From: an uncultured Clostridium sp.
GTDB taxonomy: Bacteria > Bacillota > Clostridia > Clostridiales > Clostridiaceae
Assembly: GCA_937927335.1 (NCBI GenBank)
Contig: CALBDU010000064.1
Span: 1 to 31,078, forward strand
Length of the DNA stretch: 31,078 nucleotides
Direction: 5' to 3'
The notes below the pieces were generated by a model that saw only the letters and a program-made list of their open reading frames with translations, did not search any database and was not told the DNA's origin. The translations under genes were made by a program, and so were the position numbers. Shown here piece after piece: positions 21,673-30,150 of the stretch (the stretch's first letter is position 1; every line of letters starts with the position of its first letter).

Positions 21673-23919
21673 TTATTCTGCAACACCTATTCTTCTTATT
21701 TTGGTATGGACATTAACATTTACCATAGCATCACTGTACGCCTTCTCCCAGCTTACCTTTTTCTCCTTCCAAATTCTTGGATGATATTTTTCCAGAACCT
21801 CCCTAAAACCAATAGGGTCTGTTGAAAAGGTTTTTTGTGTAATCTTTATGACCTCCTGGCATTCATCCTTTATAGATTTGTTAAAATCACTTTCTATTGC
21901 ATTGATGTAATTTGCTGTTATGTTCTGACCACCAATATAGTATCCTTTTACCTGCCCTTCAATATAAAGATCAATATTAAACTGTAAAGCACTATCTGCA
22001 TCCTTCAGTGTTATTTTTCTTTCCACACTGTCTATGGATATATCAAATGGATGCCCTTGAAGAAAAACTGATTTTTTCCCGCCCTTAAGCTTTCCCCTGA
22101 GCATTTCCATAACGGAAGTTTCATTTTGGGATAAGTATCCCGCCAATTTGTAATTCTTTATTATACCAATGCCCGTAAGCATCATTTCCTTTTTGTCCTG
22201 TTCATACTTCAGCGATGGGATAATTGCATTTCCATTTTCACTTAACCTCATAAGCATCTCATTTAGTGTAACCGGCAGTACTGTACTGTTTCTATCACTG
22301 TTTTGTATAAGCCCTGTGAGATATGTTTCAATATTTTGTTCCATGGAGGGCTTAAATTTCAAATATTCCTCTGCTTTTCCCTGGGATGTAAATACATACA
22401 TCATTTTATTAAACGACGCCTGTCTTTGAAAATAATCAATAATCTCTTTAACAGTATCAGGGTATTCCAGCAGGTCACTGCTTAAAACCAAAAGCTTTAT
22501 ATGTCCATAATTGATGTGTCTGCTAATCTTAGATGAAGCTTTATCCAATGCATCCTCCATGGATACTGCATCGGCAGATACATAAATATCCTCGGAGGCG
22601 GCACTCTTTTGCGGTCCCAGCTTGCTAATGTCAGGTGCACCAAAGGTGACCCTGATTTTTTTGAACTCAAGCTCATTATTGGATTTGTCCTCCTTGAGCT
22701 TTTTCAGCTCCTGCTGATTACCTATGTCTTCCCCCGCATCAATACCTATGGTGGTAATAAAGGACCTGTTGTCAATCTCCACCTTATCCCAGCAGCCAGT
22801 AAACATGAAGCATAGCAACAGTAAAGCAGCGATGCTTTTATTTCTCCGGGAACTGCTAAGAATCAGCGCCAACACCGGAAGCGCCATAATTACAAGCACT
22901 GTGTAAAGCTGATATGGTACACCCCTCAGATTATTAAGCTCCAGTAGGTTCTCAGGATACAAGGATCCCAGATATAAAAGAGGCAAAACAAAAATGTATG
23001 AAAGTTTAATAGACGAAAATTTAAAAACACTTTTCACTATATCACTGGCAAAGTAAAAACTATTTATAAAAGTTGTAAAATAAAATAATATCCAAAGGGT
23101 CATGACAACTCCATCCCAGCTCTCAATAAGGGTGCCGGGAATGTTTATTGCCTTGATCATGGTAATGGTAGGCCATAAAAAAATATTGTCCAGATACTTT
23201 GAAAGCACGGCTAGAGTAAAAACAAATATTACCATATAAAAAACTGTTATAAACACTATGCTTAAGGCTGAAATTCTTGTGGAATTTTCCCTATGCTTAA
23301 TAAAGGGGAGAAATAGAAACACTATCTCAAATCCCTTAAAAATGTATATATTAACAGGCAGGCTTCTTATATAGTTTACTGGCTCATTTGCCATAATAGG
23401 AAATATGTTTGTAAAATCAGCATTACTGAATAGAAGCAGCAAAATAAATGCTACTGGAATAAACATAAGCCAAAAGGCAATCTCGTTAAATTTAACCAGT
23501 GTTTCAATGCCGCCCCGTATTATATAAACCCCGCATAGCACTGTAACCACAATGAGAAACTCAGTAGGTGTTTTTTCCAAAAGGAACATCTTCATTACTT
23601 CAATAAAAGTTCTTAATCCGATGCACATGGAAAATATCAAGTATCCTACAAAGACAAGGGCAAAAAAAGATCCTGCAAATTTACCGAAGCTGCTTCTTAA
23701 TATTGCAGTAAAATTACTCCAGTTATTATTTCTTATAAGTGCTATCATAACAAGTATTGCAAAATAGGAAATAATTCCCCCAGCTAGTATAATGAGCCAG
23801 CCGTCTGTGCCTGCCAGCAATGACATGTCATGGGGATACGAAAATGTAGCTATGCCTGTTGTTGCTGTAATTATACTTGCAAAAACGCCAAAGTTCGTAA
23901 TGCTTTTATTATTCTCCAA
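21673..23919 (-). CDS. joined GerAB-GerAC germinant receptor protein
   Basis: 748 residues in one frame. Residues 1 to about 355 are a complete GerAB permease-like subunit with about ten helices. Then SSSRRNKS and a hydrophobic stretch lead to the lipobox FTGC (Cys376) and a complete GerAC ectodomain ending VHTKIRRIGVAE. Normally these are two proteins, with GerAC a separate lipoprotein. The TTG start at 23919 follows AGGGGTGA, 5 bases after the gerAA stop. At the junction, GGAGAAA (minus strand, 22847..22841) looks like a relic GerAC ribosome site without a start codon. It could also be a sequencing error that removed a stop. Confidence 0.93.
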   Translation of the reverse strand: MENNKSITNFGVFASIITATTGIATFSYPHDMSLLAGTDGWLIILAGGIISYFAILVMIALIRNNNWSNFTAILRSSFGKFAGSFFALVFVGYLIFSMCIGLRTFIEVMKMFLLEKTPTEFLIVVTVLCGVYIIRGGIETLVKFNEIAFWLMFIPVAFILLLLFSNADFTNIFPIMANEPVNYIRSLPVNIYIFKGFEIVFLFLPFIKHRENSTRISALSIVFITVFYMVIFVFTLAVLSKYLDNIFLWPTITMIKAINIPGTLIESWDGVVMTLWILFYFTTFINSFYFASDIVKSVFKFSSIKLSYIFVLPLLYLGSLYPENLLELNNLRGVPYQLYTVLVIMALPVLALILSSSRRNKSIAALLLLCFMFTGCWDKVEIDNRSFITTIGIDAGEDIGNQQELKKLKEDKSNNELEFKKIRVTFGAPDISKLGPQKSAASEDIYVSADAVSMEDALDKASSKISRHINYGHIKLLVLSSDLLEYPDTVKEIIDYFQRQASFNKMMYVFTSQGKAEEYLKFKPSMEQNIETYLTGLIQNSDRNSTVLPVTLNEMLMRLSENGNAIIPSLKYEQDKKEMMLTGIGIIKNYKLAGYLSQNETSVMEMLRGKLKGGKKSVFLQGHPFDISIDSVERKITLKDADSALQFNIDLYIEGQVKGYYIGGQNITANYINAIESDFNKSIKDECQEVIKITQKTFSTDPIGFREVLEKYHPRIWKEKKVSWEKAYSDAMVNVNVHTKIRRIGVAE

Positions 23920-23924
23920 TTAAA

Positions 23925-25385
23925 TCACCCCTGCCTTATTTTATCTCCGGTTTTCATATATTCCGGCCTTTCCTTGAAACTGCTTAATGGAGCCCTTATA
24001 AACAGGTCCTTGAAGTCACGAAATGAAGGTTTAACTATTGGCGCCAGATATGGCACACCAAAGCTTTGAAGCTTTGACAGATGTACCAGCAGCAAAATAA
24101 GCCCAATCATAATTCCATATAGTCCTATAACCGCAGAAAGCAGTATAAGTAAAAATCTGATAAGCCTAAAAGCAGAGTTAACCTCGTAATTGGGTGCAGT
24201 GAAGCTGGTGATGGCTGTAACGGACACTATAATTATCATAATAGGGCTCACTATCCCTGCACTAACTGCTGCCTGACCTATGATCAATCCGCCTACAATC
24301 CCTATGGTAGAGGCAATGGGCTTTGGCAGCCGCACCACGGATTCCATCAAAAAAGCCATACTGATCTCCATTATTATCGCCTCAATAAATGCCGGGAAAG
24401 GTACCCCTTCCCGGGAAGCCGCTATAAAATATGCCAGCCTGGAGGGGATAATAGATGGATTGAAACTGGTAGCAGCAACATAAATCGCTGGTAAAATCAA
24501 ACTTATAAAAATTGAAATTAGTCTTAAAATCCTGACCATGGAGCTAAATATACATCTTTGATAATAATCATCCGGGGACTGAAATAAATTTGGCAGCGTG
24601 GCAGGAATAATAACTGCAAAAGGTGAATTATCCACCAAAATTGCAATTCTCCCTTCATATAAAGCTGCTGCAGTAACATCAGGCCTTTCTGTACTTTGAG
24701 TTTGAGGAAAAGGAGAAAACTTATTATCTTCTATAAGTTGTTCAACATAGCCGCTGTCCAAAATTGCATCAATATTGATGTCCTCCAGGCGAGTCTTCAT
24801 TTGCTCCAGTACGTCCTTATTAACTATGTCATCAATATACATATAAACAACATCTGTCTTTGATCTTTTTCCCAACGTCTTTGAAACAACCTTAAGCCTG
24901 GTATCCCTGATTCTTCTCCTAACCAGTGCAGTATTGAATCTAATTGTTTCTGTAAAGCCGTCACGACCTCCTCTTAATACAGTTTCGCCTGATGGTTCTG
25001 ATACTCCTCTTGCAGGCCAAAGCCTGGTAGCTATAACCAGTGCTCCTGAAAGTCCTTCCATAAACATCAGTGTATCTCCTGATAGTATAGCTTTAATGCC
25101 TTCCGCCATATCCTGAATTTCTTTCACATCTGATACTGTAAGCAGTTTATCCTTTATTTCAGCAACTTTAGGCAGCTCTTCCCCTCTAAGCATTACCGAC
25201 TGTAGTACATAATCGTCTAATAATATTTTGTCACCCATTCCATCAACATACACTAGTGCGCAGCTCAATTCGCCTATAAAAAAATCTCTGAATACCAAAT
25301 CTGAGCAATCTTTGAATACATTTTTCAAATAATCAATATTAATGCCAGGGTCCAAATTAATCTCCTTGCTTAAATTTTCCTTCAA
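23925..25385 (-). CDS. gerAA: spore germination protein GerAA
   Basis: 486 residues, usual length. The A subunit of the GerA-type germinant receptor in the spore inner membrane. N-terminal soluble domain (1 to about 260) carrying EPSGETVLRGGRDGFTE (130-146; the common form has Arg-Gly-Pro, here Arg-Gly-Gly), then about five membrane helices (about 280-450) and a short cytoplasmic tail. TTG start (25385), the only start in frame after an upstream stop, with GGTGAT close before it. First receptor gene of the operon, 5 bases ahead of the GerAB-GerAC ORF. Confidence 0.95.
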   Translation of the reverse strand: MKENLSKEINLDPGINIDYLKNVFKDCSDLVFRDFFIGELSCALVYVDGMGDKILLDDYVLQSVMLRGEELPKVAEIKDKLLTVSDVKEIQDMAEGIKAILSGDTLMFMEGLSGALVIATRLWPARGVSEPSGETVLRGGRDGFTETIRFNTALVRRRIRDTRLKVVSKTLGKRSKTDVVYMYIDDIVNKDVLEQMKTRLEDINIDAILDSGYVEQLIEDNKFSPFPQTQSTERPDVTAAALYEGRIAILVDNSPFAVIIPATLPNLFQSPDDYYQRCIFSSMVRILRLISIFISLILPAIYVAATSFNPSIIPSRLAYFIAASREGVPFPAFIEAIIMEISMAFLMESVVRLPKPIASTIGIVGGLIIGQAAVSAGIVSPIMIIIVSVTAITSFTAPNYEVNSAFRLIRFLLILLSAVIGLYGIMIGLILLLVHLSKLQSFGVPYLAPIVKPSFRDFKDLFIRAPLSSFKERPEYMKTGDKIRQG

Positions 25386-25409
25386 GTGATCACCACATCC
25401 TAACCGGTA

Positions 25410-25604
25410 TTATTTTAATATATATGCAATAATGGTCATAACAACAGATATACCGAGAATAGTCCTGGATGCTACTTTAATTATTGCGGCCTCCTTAGGA
25501 TTATTGCTCCTTATAAATTTTTTAACGTCAATTAAGTTGCTTATTAAAAACTGAATAAATATTAATATTAAGAAATAATAGTCAAATAAACCAATAACTT
25601 TCAT
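25410..25604 (-). CDS. small two-helix membrane protein leading the ger operon
   Basis: 64 residues: helix 1 about 8-26, a charged loop (DVKKFIRSNNPKE) and helix 2 about 45-63. AGGGGG ribosome site six bases before the ATG. Ends 24 bases before gerAA. Size, topology and place match the D-subunit proteins known beside some Bacillus ger operons that modulate receptor function, and resemble small proteins annotated as CLC_0170-like in clostridia. The role is inferred from context only. Confidence 0.8.
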   Translation of the reverse strand: MKVIGLFDYYFLILIFIQFLISNLIDVKKFIRSNNPKEAAIIKVASRTILGISVVMTIIAYILK

Positions 25605-25633
25605 TTAAAGCCCCCTAAAATTATTTCTGTATA

Positions 25634-25663
25634 TATTTTCTGCTTAAAACTTTGAATTATTCA
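25634..25663 (-). promoter_or_regulatory. candidate sigmaG promoter of the ger operon
   Basis: Minus strand: TGAATA (25663..25658) matches the sigmaG -35; after a 17-base spacer comes GAAAATA (25640..25634), a partial match to CATnnTA. It lies 30 bases before the small gene's ATG, just beyond the ispE terminator. Confidence 0.35.
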
Positions 25664-25696
25664 AAAAAGTAAAAGACGTGTAATTTACACGCCTTA
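25662..25696 (-). terminator. intrinsic terminator of ispE
   Basis: Stem AAGGCGTGTAA / TTACACGTCTT with one G-U pair (25673-25695), then TTTTACTTTTTT on the minus strand. It starts within the ispE stop codon. Confidence 0.85.
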
Positions 25697-26536
25697 AATG
25701 GTTCTTGTAATAAATGTATCCTTATATTTAAGCTTCATATAGTCATAACAGCGCTGAGCCTTTAGCATATCATCAAAGAACCCGAAAACTGTTGGACCGC
25801 TTCCGCTCATCATAGATCCTAAAGACTTAAATTCCAGCATATCGCTTTTAATTTTTCTTATTACAGGGTATTTGTTTACCGTCACGTTTTCCAGCACATT
25901 TTTCATATTTCCAGCTACAAATTTTAAATCCTTTTTTTTAATAGCCTTCATAAGTGCCTCTGTAGGTGGATGAAGCTTTATTCTGTTGATATCAAGCCTT
26001 TGATATACCTCTCTGGTTGAAACCCCAAAAGGAGGTTTAACTAAAACTAGTATCATGTCCTTGAAGGGTTCCAGAGATTTTATTTTCTCACCTATACCTT
26101 CACACAAAGCTGTTCCCCCAGTAATACAATAGGGTATGTCTGCACCAATTTTCGCACCAATATCCATCAATTCCTGATTTGAAATTTCCGGCTTGAATAT
26201 AGTTCTCATAGCCTTCAGAACTGCTGCTGCGTCTGTACTACCTCCTGCCAGTCCTGCAGATACCGGTATATTTTTGTTAATCTTGATACTTACCCCGGAA
26301 TTTATGTGGTAGATTTCCTTAAAGGCTTCAGCTGCCTTGTATGCAGTATTTCTTCCATCAACCGGTACATATTCCTTGTCACAGGAAAGACTTATACCAT
26401 TGTCACACTTTTCTACAGTAACAATATCATACAAATCAACATTTTGCATTATCATCCTCAGCAGATGATAACCATCCTCCCTCTTTCCTATAACATCCAA
26501 GGATATATTTATTTTTGCATAAGCCTTACTCAACAT
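25694..26536 (-). CDS. ispE: 4-diphosphocytidyl-2-C-methyl-D-erythritol kinase
   Basis: 280 residues. Fourth-step kinase of the MEP isoprenoid pathway. GHMP-kinase signatures: AYAKINISLDV at the N-terminus, the ATP loop PVSAGLAGGSTDAAA (about 91-105) and MMSGSGPTVFGFF near the C-terminus. GGGGGA ribosome site. Follows cphA by 61 bases with no terminator seen between, so it may be partly read from the cyanophycin genes. This metabolic gene has no obvious link to them. Confidence 0.97.
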   Translation of the reverse strand: MLSKAYAKINISLDVIGKREDGYHLLRMIMQNVDLYDIVTVEKCDNGISLSCDKEYVPVDGRNTAYKAAEAFKEIYHINSGVSIKINKNIPVSAGLAGGSTDAAAVLKAMRTIFKPEISNQELMDIGAKIGADIPYCITGGTALCEGIGEKIKSLEPFKDMILVLVKPPFGVSTREVYQRLDINRIKLHPPTEALMKAIKKKDLKFVAGNMKNVLENVTVNKYPVIRKIKSDMLEFKSLGSMMSGSGPTVFGFFDDMLKAQRCYDYMKLKYKDTFITRTI

Positions 26537-26597
26537 TACTAATCCCCCAAAAACCTCTTTTTATAAGTATAATATAAGTTTGTTACTAAAGCTATAC

Positions 26598-29222
26598 TTA
26601 TACTACCTTAGAAGATTGGCCCATGTTGCTGGACTTTTGCATTATCTCATATAAAATATCCAATAATGGTTCTCTTTTTTCAAAAAATATTACTATCAGG
26701 TCTCCGTTTTTTGAATTTTCTACAGCCCTGGTAAAGGCATCTTTTTCATCCAATATCACTTGAGCCTTGCCCATGTCAAAGCCAGCAGACTGCACTCCCT
26801 GGCTCAACAGCTCTGCAACCTCACCTTTACTCCTGCCTCTGCGGTCTATATCCTCCTTGATGTAAAGGCAGTCAAAATTTTCGCCGGATATTTTTCCTAT
26901 ATTCATAATGCTAATGTCACTTCTGTCCCCTGGAACACCAATTATACCTATCAGCCTTTTATGCTTAAATTGTTTAGCCCCGTTTATGACAGCTTTGTAT
27001 CCTTCAATATTGTGTCCATAGTCCAATATTACTGTAGCATTCTTAATATTGTATATATTAAATCTTCCCGGGTTCTGTTCTTCGTCGCCGTAGAATGTTA
27101 AAAGCCCCTTCCTAATTGTTTTCACATCAACACCTAAAGCCCTGCAGGCAGCACATGCCGCCATGGCATTTTCAATATTGTGAACAAGCTTCCCTTTCAG
27201 TGAAATACCAATTTTATCTGTCCTGGTAACCGGAACACATGCTTCTTTATTTTCGATGAAAATAATTCCCTGATTGCAATATACTCCCGTACCTCCGTTT
27301 TGAATATTCCACCTCAGATTTTCATTATATTTATCCTTGGAAAACATTATTATATTACTCTTTATTCTTTTTATTACAGTAAGACTAACAGGATCATCTG
27401 CATTAATCACTGCATAACCATTATCCTTAACTGCTTCAGCCACCAGTGATTTTATATTTGCCAGATCTTCAATACTTTCAACTCCATCAATGCCAAGATG
27501 ATCTTCTGTTATATTGGTTATAACACCTACATCAGCCATGTCATATGCCAGACCGCTCCTGATTATTCCTCCTCTTGCACACTCCAGCACTGCAGCATCA
27601 ATAGAACGGTTCATAAGCACCGCAGTAGCACTTTCATATCCGGTTGTATCACCTTTTTCAATACATTCATCATCTATATATATTCCACCAGTAGTTGTCA
27701 TACCAACCTTTAGGCCGTTCAGCCTTAAAATATGGCTGATAAGCCTTGTGGTGGTGGTTTTTCCATTTGTACCTGTTACAGAAACTATAGGGACAGTTTC
27801 ATTTATATCCTGGAACAGCATATCTAAAATATGTGATGCTACATTTCGTTCTTTACCCTCATTGGGATACAAATGCATACGAATGCCCGGTGCAGCGTTA
27901 ACTTCGATTATTGCGCCATCACCTTTTATAGGCTTTCCTATATCACTGCAGCAAATATCTATACCGCATATATCCAGACCTATGGCACATGCACATCTGA
28001 TGCATATATCCACATTTTCCCTGGCTACTTTATCTGTGCAATCCAATGCTATGCCTCCTGTTGAAAGGTTTGCATTGTCAATTAGGTTTATTTTCTGTCC
28101 TTTTGGCAGTACAGAGTCAAGATTGCAGCCTTTTTTAGATAATGAAAAAATAAGTTTATCATCAACCTTTATCTTTGTAAGTGGTTTTTCATGTCCGTCT
28201 CCCCTTTTCTCAGAGCTGTTTATCATTTGTATCAATTCTCTGATGCTTCTTATTCCATCGCCAGTTACAGACGGCGGTATCCTCTGGGATGCAGCTACTA
28301 ATTTTCCATTGACAACACAAATTCTATAGTCTTTACCTGTTATGTGTTTTTCAATTATTATATCATTGGTTGTTTCTTTAAGTTTATTATAGATTCTTAA
28401 GGCATCTTCACTGTTATTAATGTTAACATAAACTCCTCTTCCCTGATTTCCGTATCTTGGTTTCAGAACTACAGGATATCCTATAAAATCAGCTTTGTAA
28501 AGCAAATCCAGCTGATCCTGTACCAAACCACCCGAAGGTATTGGAAGAAAGTTTTTTCTTAAAATTTCCCTGGTGATATGCTTATCACAGGCAATGTCCA
28601 CAGAAATTGCAGAGGTACTGCTTGTAATTGTTGCTTCGATTATTTTGCTTCTTTTACCATATCCAAGCTGATAAAGGCTTCCATCTCCAAGTTTTATGCA
28701 CGGGATATTTCTTTTTTCTGCTTCATTAATTATAGCCCTGGTGCTGGCTCCCGGTTCTTCCCTTATCAAAATTCTTCTTAGGTTTTCCATGGCAGCACCA
28801 GCATCATAAGCTTTTCCTTCTATAAGACTGTTGATAATACTTACAGCTGTTTTTGCACATTCCACAGCGGTGCGTCGGTATACATATTCAAATACAACAA
28901 TATATATTTCTCCATGATTACATCTTGCCTTCCCATAGGATACATCCATTCCCAGCTTATTTTGAATTGCAAGTATAATATGCTCACATATATGTGCAAT
29001 ATATGTTCCTTCCTTTAGTCTGTCTAAGAAACCACCCTCATAATTAAGACAGCACTTATGAATTTTCAGTTCTGGAACCATCTGCAGAAGCCCTTCATTA
29101 AAATTTGCTATTTCCCTGCTTGGGATTTCACTGTAGCCCTCAAGATCCACGGTCATCCTTATACATTTCCTGTGTGAATAAATATTTCTGCCCTCAAATA
29201 TCTTGACTTCTTCAATTTTCAT
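26598..29222 (-). CDS. cphA: cyanophycin synthetase
   Basis: 874 residues, full length for CphA1. Polymerises Asp and Arg into multi-L-arginyl-poly-L-aspartate with ATP. Three parts are visible: an N-terminal domain (1-160, with GTYIAHICEHIILAIQNKLG), an ATP-grasp domain (about 215-475, VVLKPRYGNQGRGVYV and IIEVNAAPGIRMHLYP) that adds Asp, and a Mur-ligase-like domain (about 485-860, VTGTNGKTTTTRLI, NPGRFNI, LDYGHN) that adds Arg. GGGAGG ribosome site. Directly after cphB. In Clostridium perfringens, cyanophycin genes have been tied to spore assembly, which fits the sporulation genes around it. Confidence 0.97.
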   Translation of the reverse strand: MKIEEVKIFEGRNIYSHRKCIRMTVDLEGYSEIPSREIANFNEGLLQMVPELKIHKCCLNYEGGFLDRLKEGTYIAHICEHIILAIQNKLGMDVSYGKARCNHGEIYIVVFEYVYRRTAVECAKTAVSIINSLIEGKAYDAGAAMENLRRILIREEPGASTRAIINEAEKRNIPCIKLGDGSLYQLGYGKRSKIIEATITSSTSAISVDIACDKHITREILRKNFLPIPSGGLVQDQLDLLYKADFIGYPVVLKPRYGNQGRGVYVNINNSEDALRIYNKLKETTNDIIIEKHITGKDYRICVVNGKLVAASQRIPPSVTGDGIRSIRELIQMINSSEKRGDGHEKPLTKIKVDDKLIFSLSKKGCNLDSVLPKGQKINLIDNANLSTGGIALDCTDKVARENVDICIRCACAIGLDICGIDICCSDIGKPIKGDGAIIEVNAAPGIRMHLYPNEGKERNVASHILDMLFQDINETVPIVSVTGTNGKTTTTRLISHILRLNGLKVGMTTTGGIYIDDECIEKGDTTGYESATAVLMNRSIDAAVLECARGGIIRSGLAYDMADVGVITNITEDHLGIDGVESIEDLANIKSLVAEAVKDNGYAVINADDPVSLTVIKRIKSNIIMFSKDKYNENLRWNIQNGGTGVYCNQGIIFIENKEACVPVTRTDKIGISLKGKLVHNIENAMAACAACRALGVDVKTIRKGLLTFYGDEEQNPGRFNIYNIKNATVILDYGHNIEGYKAVINGAKQFKHKRLIGIIGVPGDRSDISIMNIGKISGENFDCLYIKEDIDRRGRSKGEVAELLSQGVQSAGFDMGKAQVILDEKDAFTRAVENSKNGDLIVIFFEKREPLLDILYEIMQKSSNMGQSSKVV

Positions 29223-29240
29223 AATAAGCCTCCCGAAATG

Positions 29241-30056
29241 CTATAAATAAGCCCTGGATACAGGGCTTCTAGAATTCATATTGAATCCGTCACCTTCAAT
29301 TAACACATGTAATTTCAAGTCATAAATTGAAAATATCTCATTGATATGCTGTTCAGAAATATTGCTGTAGGTAATACCGTCGCCATCAAATATATATACT
29401 GCACCTGAGCCTATAACCCTGATCTCTCCCTGATGGTTAACAATAATAGCAGTATCTTCATCTATTCCAATTCCCAGGCTTTCGGGATTTTCGGCTACAG
29501 CAACAAGTATCCTGCCGGTGCGTCCCCTTTGTGCAAAGTGCTGGTCAATAATGGCTCCCTTTATAAGTCCAAAGCCTGGCGCCATTTTAAGTGTGCATTT
29601 TCTTGGAGACTCTTCGTCCTTGCCGGATATAATCATTGTATCGCACATAACAGATGCCCCAGCAGATGTTCCTGCAAAAATACATCCGTCTTCAAACCTT
29701 TCTATAATCTTTTTATATAATTTTGTTCCTCCTAGAAGGCTTGTTATCCTTAACTGGTCACCTCCAGTAAAGAATATCATATCTGAATCTTCCAATAACC
29801 TTATATTTTTTTCATCCTGAGCTTCACTTCGCTTGTTTATAGTCAGCGTATCTACGCGTTTAATACCAAGGCCGGTAAAAATGTCTTTATATTCCCTGCC
29901 AAGCTCTGTGGGTAGTTCTGACGCTGCAGTAACTATTAAAACAAGGTCCTCTTCCTTGTCAATCATACTGCAGAGGTATTTCAGGATTATTTTTTCCCCT
30001 TTTTTATCCTCAGCTCCTCCTATTATAATCAGATTACCTTGAAGTTTATCTTCCAA
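29241..30056 (-). CDS. cphB: cyanophycinase
   Basis: 271 residues from a TTG at 30056; this gives the usual N-terminus MEDKLQGNLIIIGGAEDK and follows AAGGGATGG. An ATG at 30119 is in frame but abuts the preceding terminator and adds unrelated residues. Peptidase S51 exo-enzyme that releases beta-Asp-Arg dipeptides from cyanophycin. Nucleophile Ser131 in AGTSAGASVM, His173 in DQHFAQRGRTGR, and GIGIDEDTAIIV. Translated just before cphA, so polymer making and breaking are encoded together. Confidence 0.95.
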   Translation of the reverse strand: MEDKLQGNLIIIGGAEDKKGEKIILKYLCSMIDKEEDLVLIVTAASELPTELGREYKDIFTGLGIKRVDTLTINKRSEAQDEKNIRLLEDSDMIFFTGGDQLRITSLLGGTKLYKKIIERFEDGCIFAGTSAGASVMCDTMIISGKDEESPRKCTLKMAPGFGLIKGAIIDQHFAQRGRTGRILVAVAENPESLGIGIDEDTAIIVNHQGEIRVIGSGAVYIFDGDGITYSNISEQHINEIFSIYDLKLHVLIEGDGFNMNSRSPVSRAYL

Positions 30057-30119
30057 AACAATCCATCCCTTCACAAATATATCTTTTATATTTTTACCAT
30101 GATTTAAGATAATATACAT

Positions 30120-30147
30120 AAAAAAAAGACTCCAAAAATGGAGCCTT
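30120..30147 (-). terminator. intrinsic terminator after the DUF3794-LysM gene
   Basis: 9-bp stem AAGGCTCCA / TGGAGTCTT (one G-U pair, 4-base loop) followed by an eight-T run on the minus strand. Four bases after the stop codon. It isolates the cphB-cphA transcript. Confidence 0.9.
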
Positions 30148-30150
30148 TAT

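Noticed and set aside
27514..28329. 271-codon plus-strand ORF opposite cphA
   Set aside because: It lies fully inside cphA, has no ribosome site or recognisable domain, and shows the Ser/Pro-rich composition of an antisense shadow frame.
30057..30119. Sporulation-type promoter before cphB (CATGGTA resembles a sigmaG -10)
   Set aside because: No matching -35 at 17-18 bases; the upstream bases are the terminator T run.
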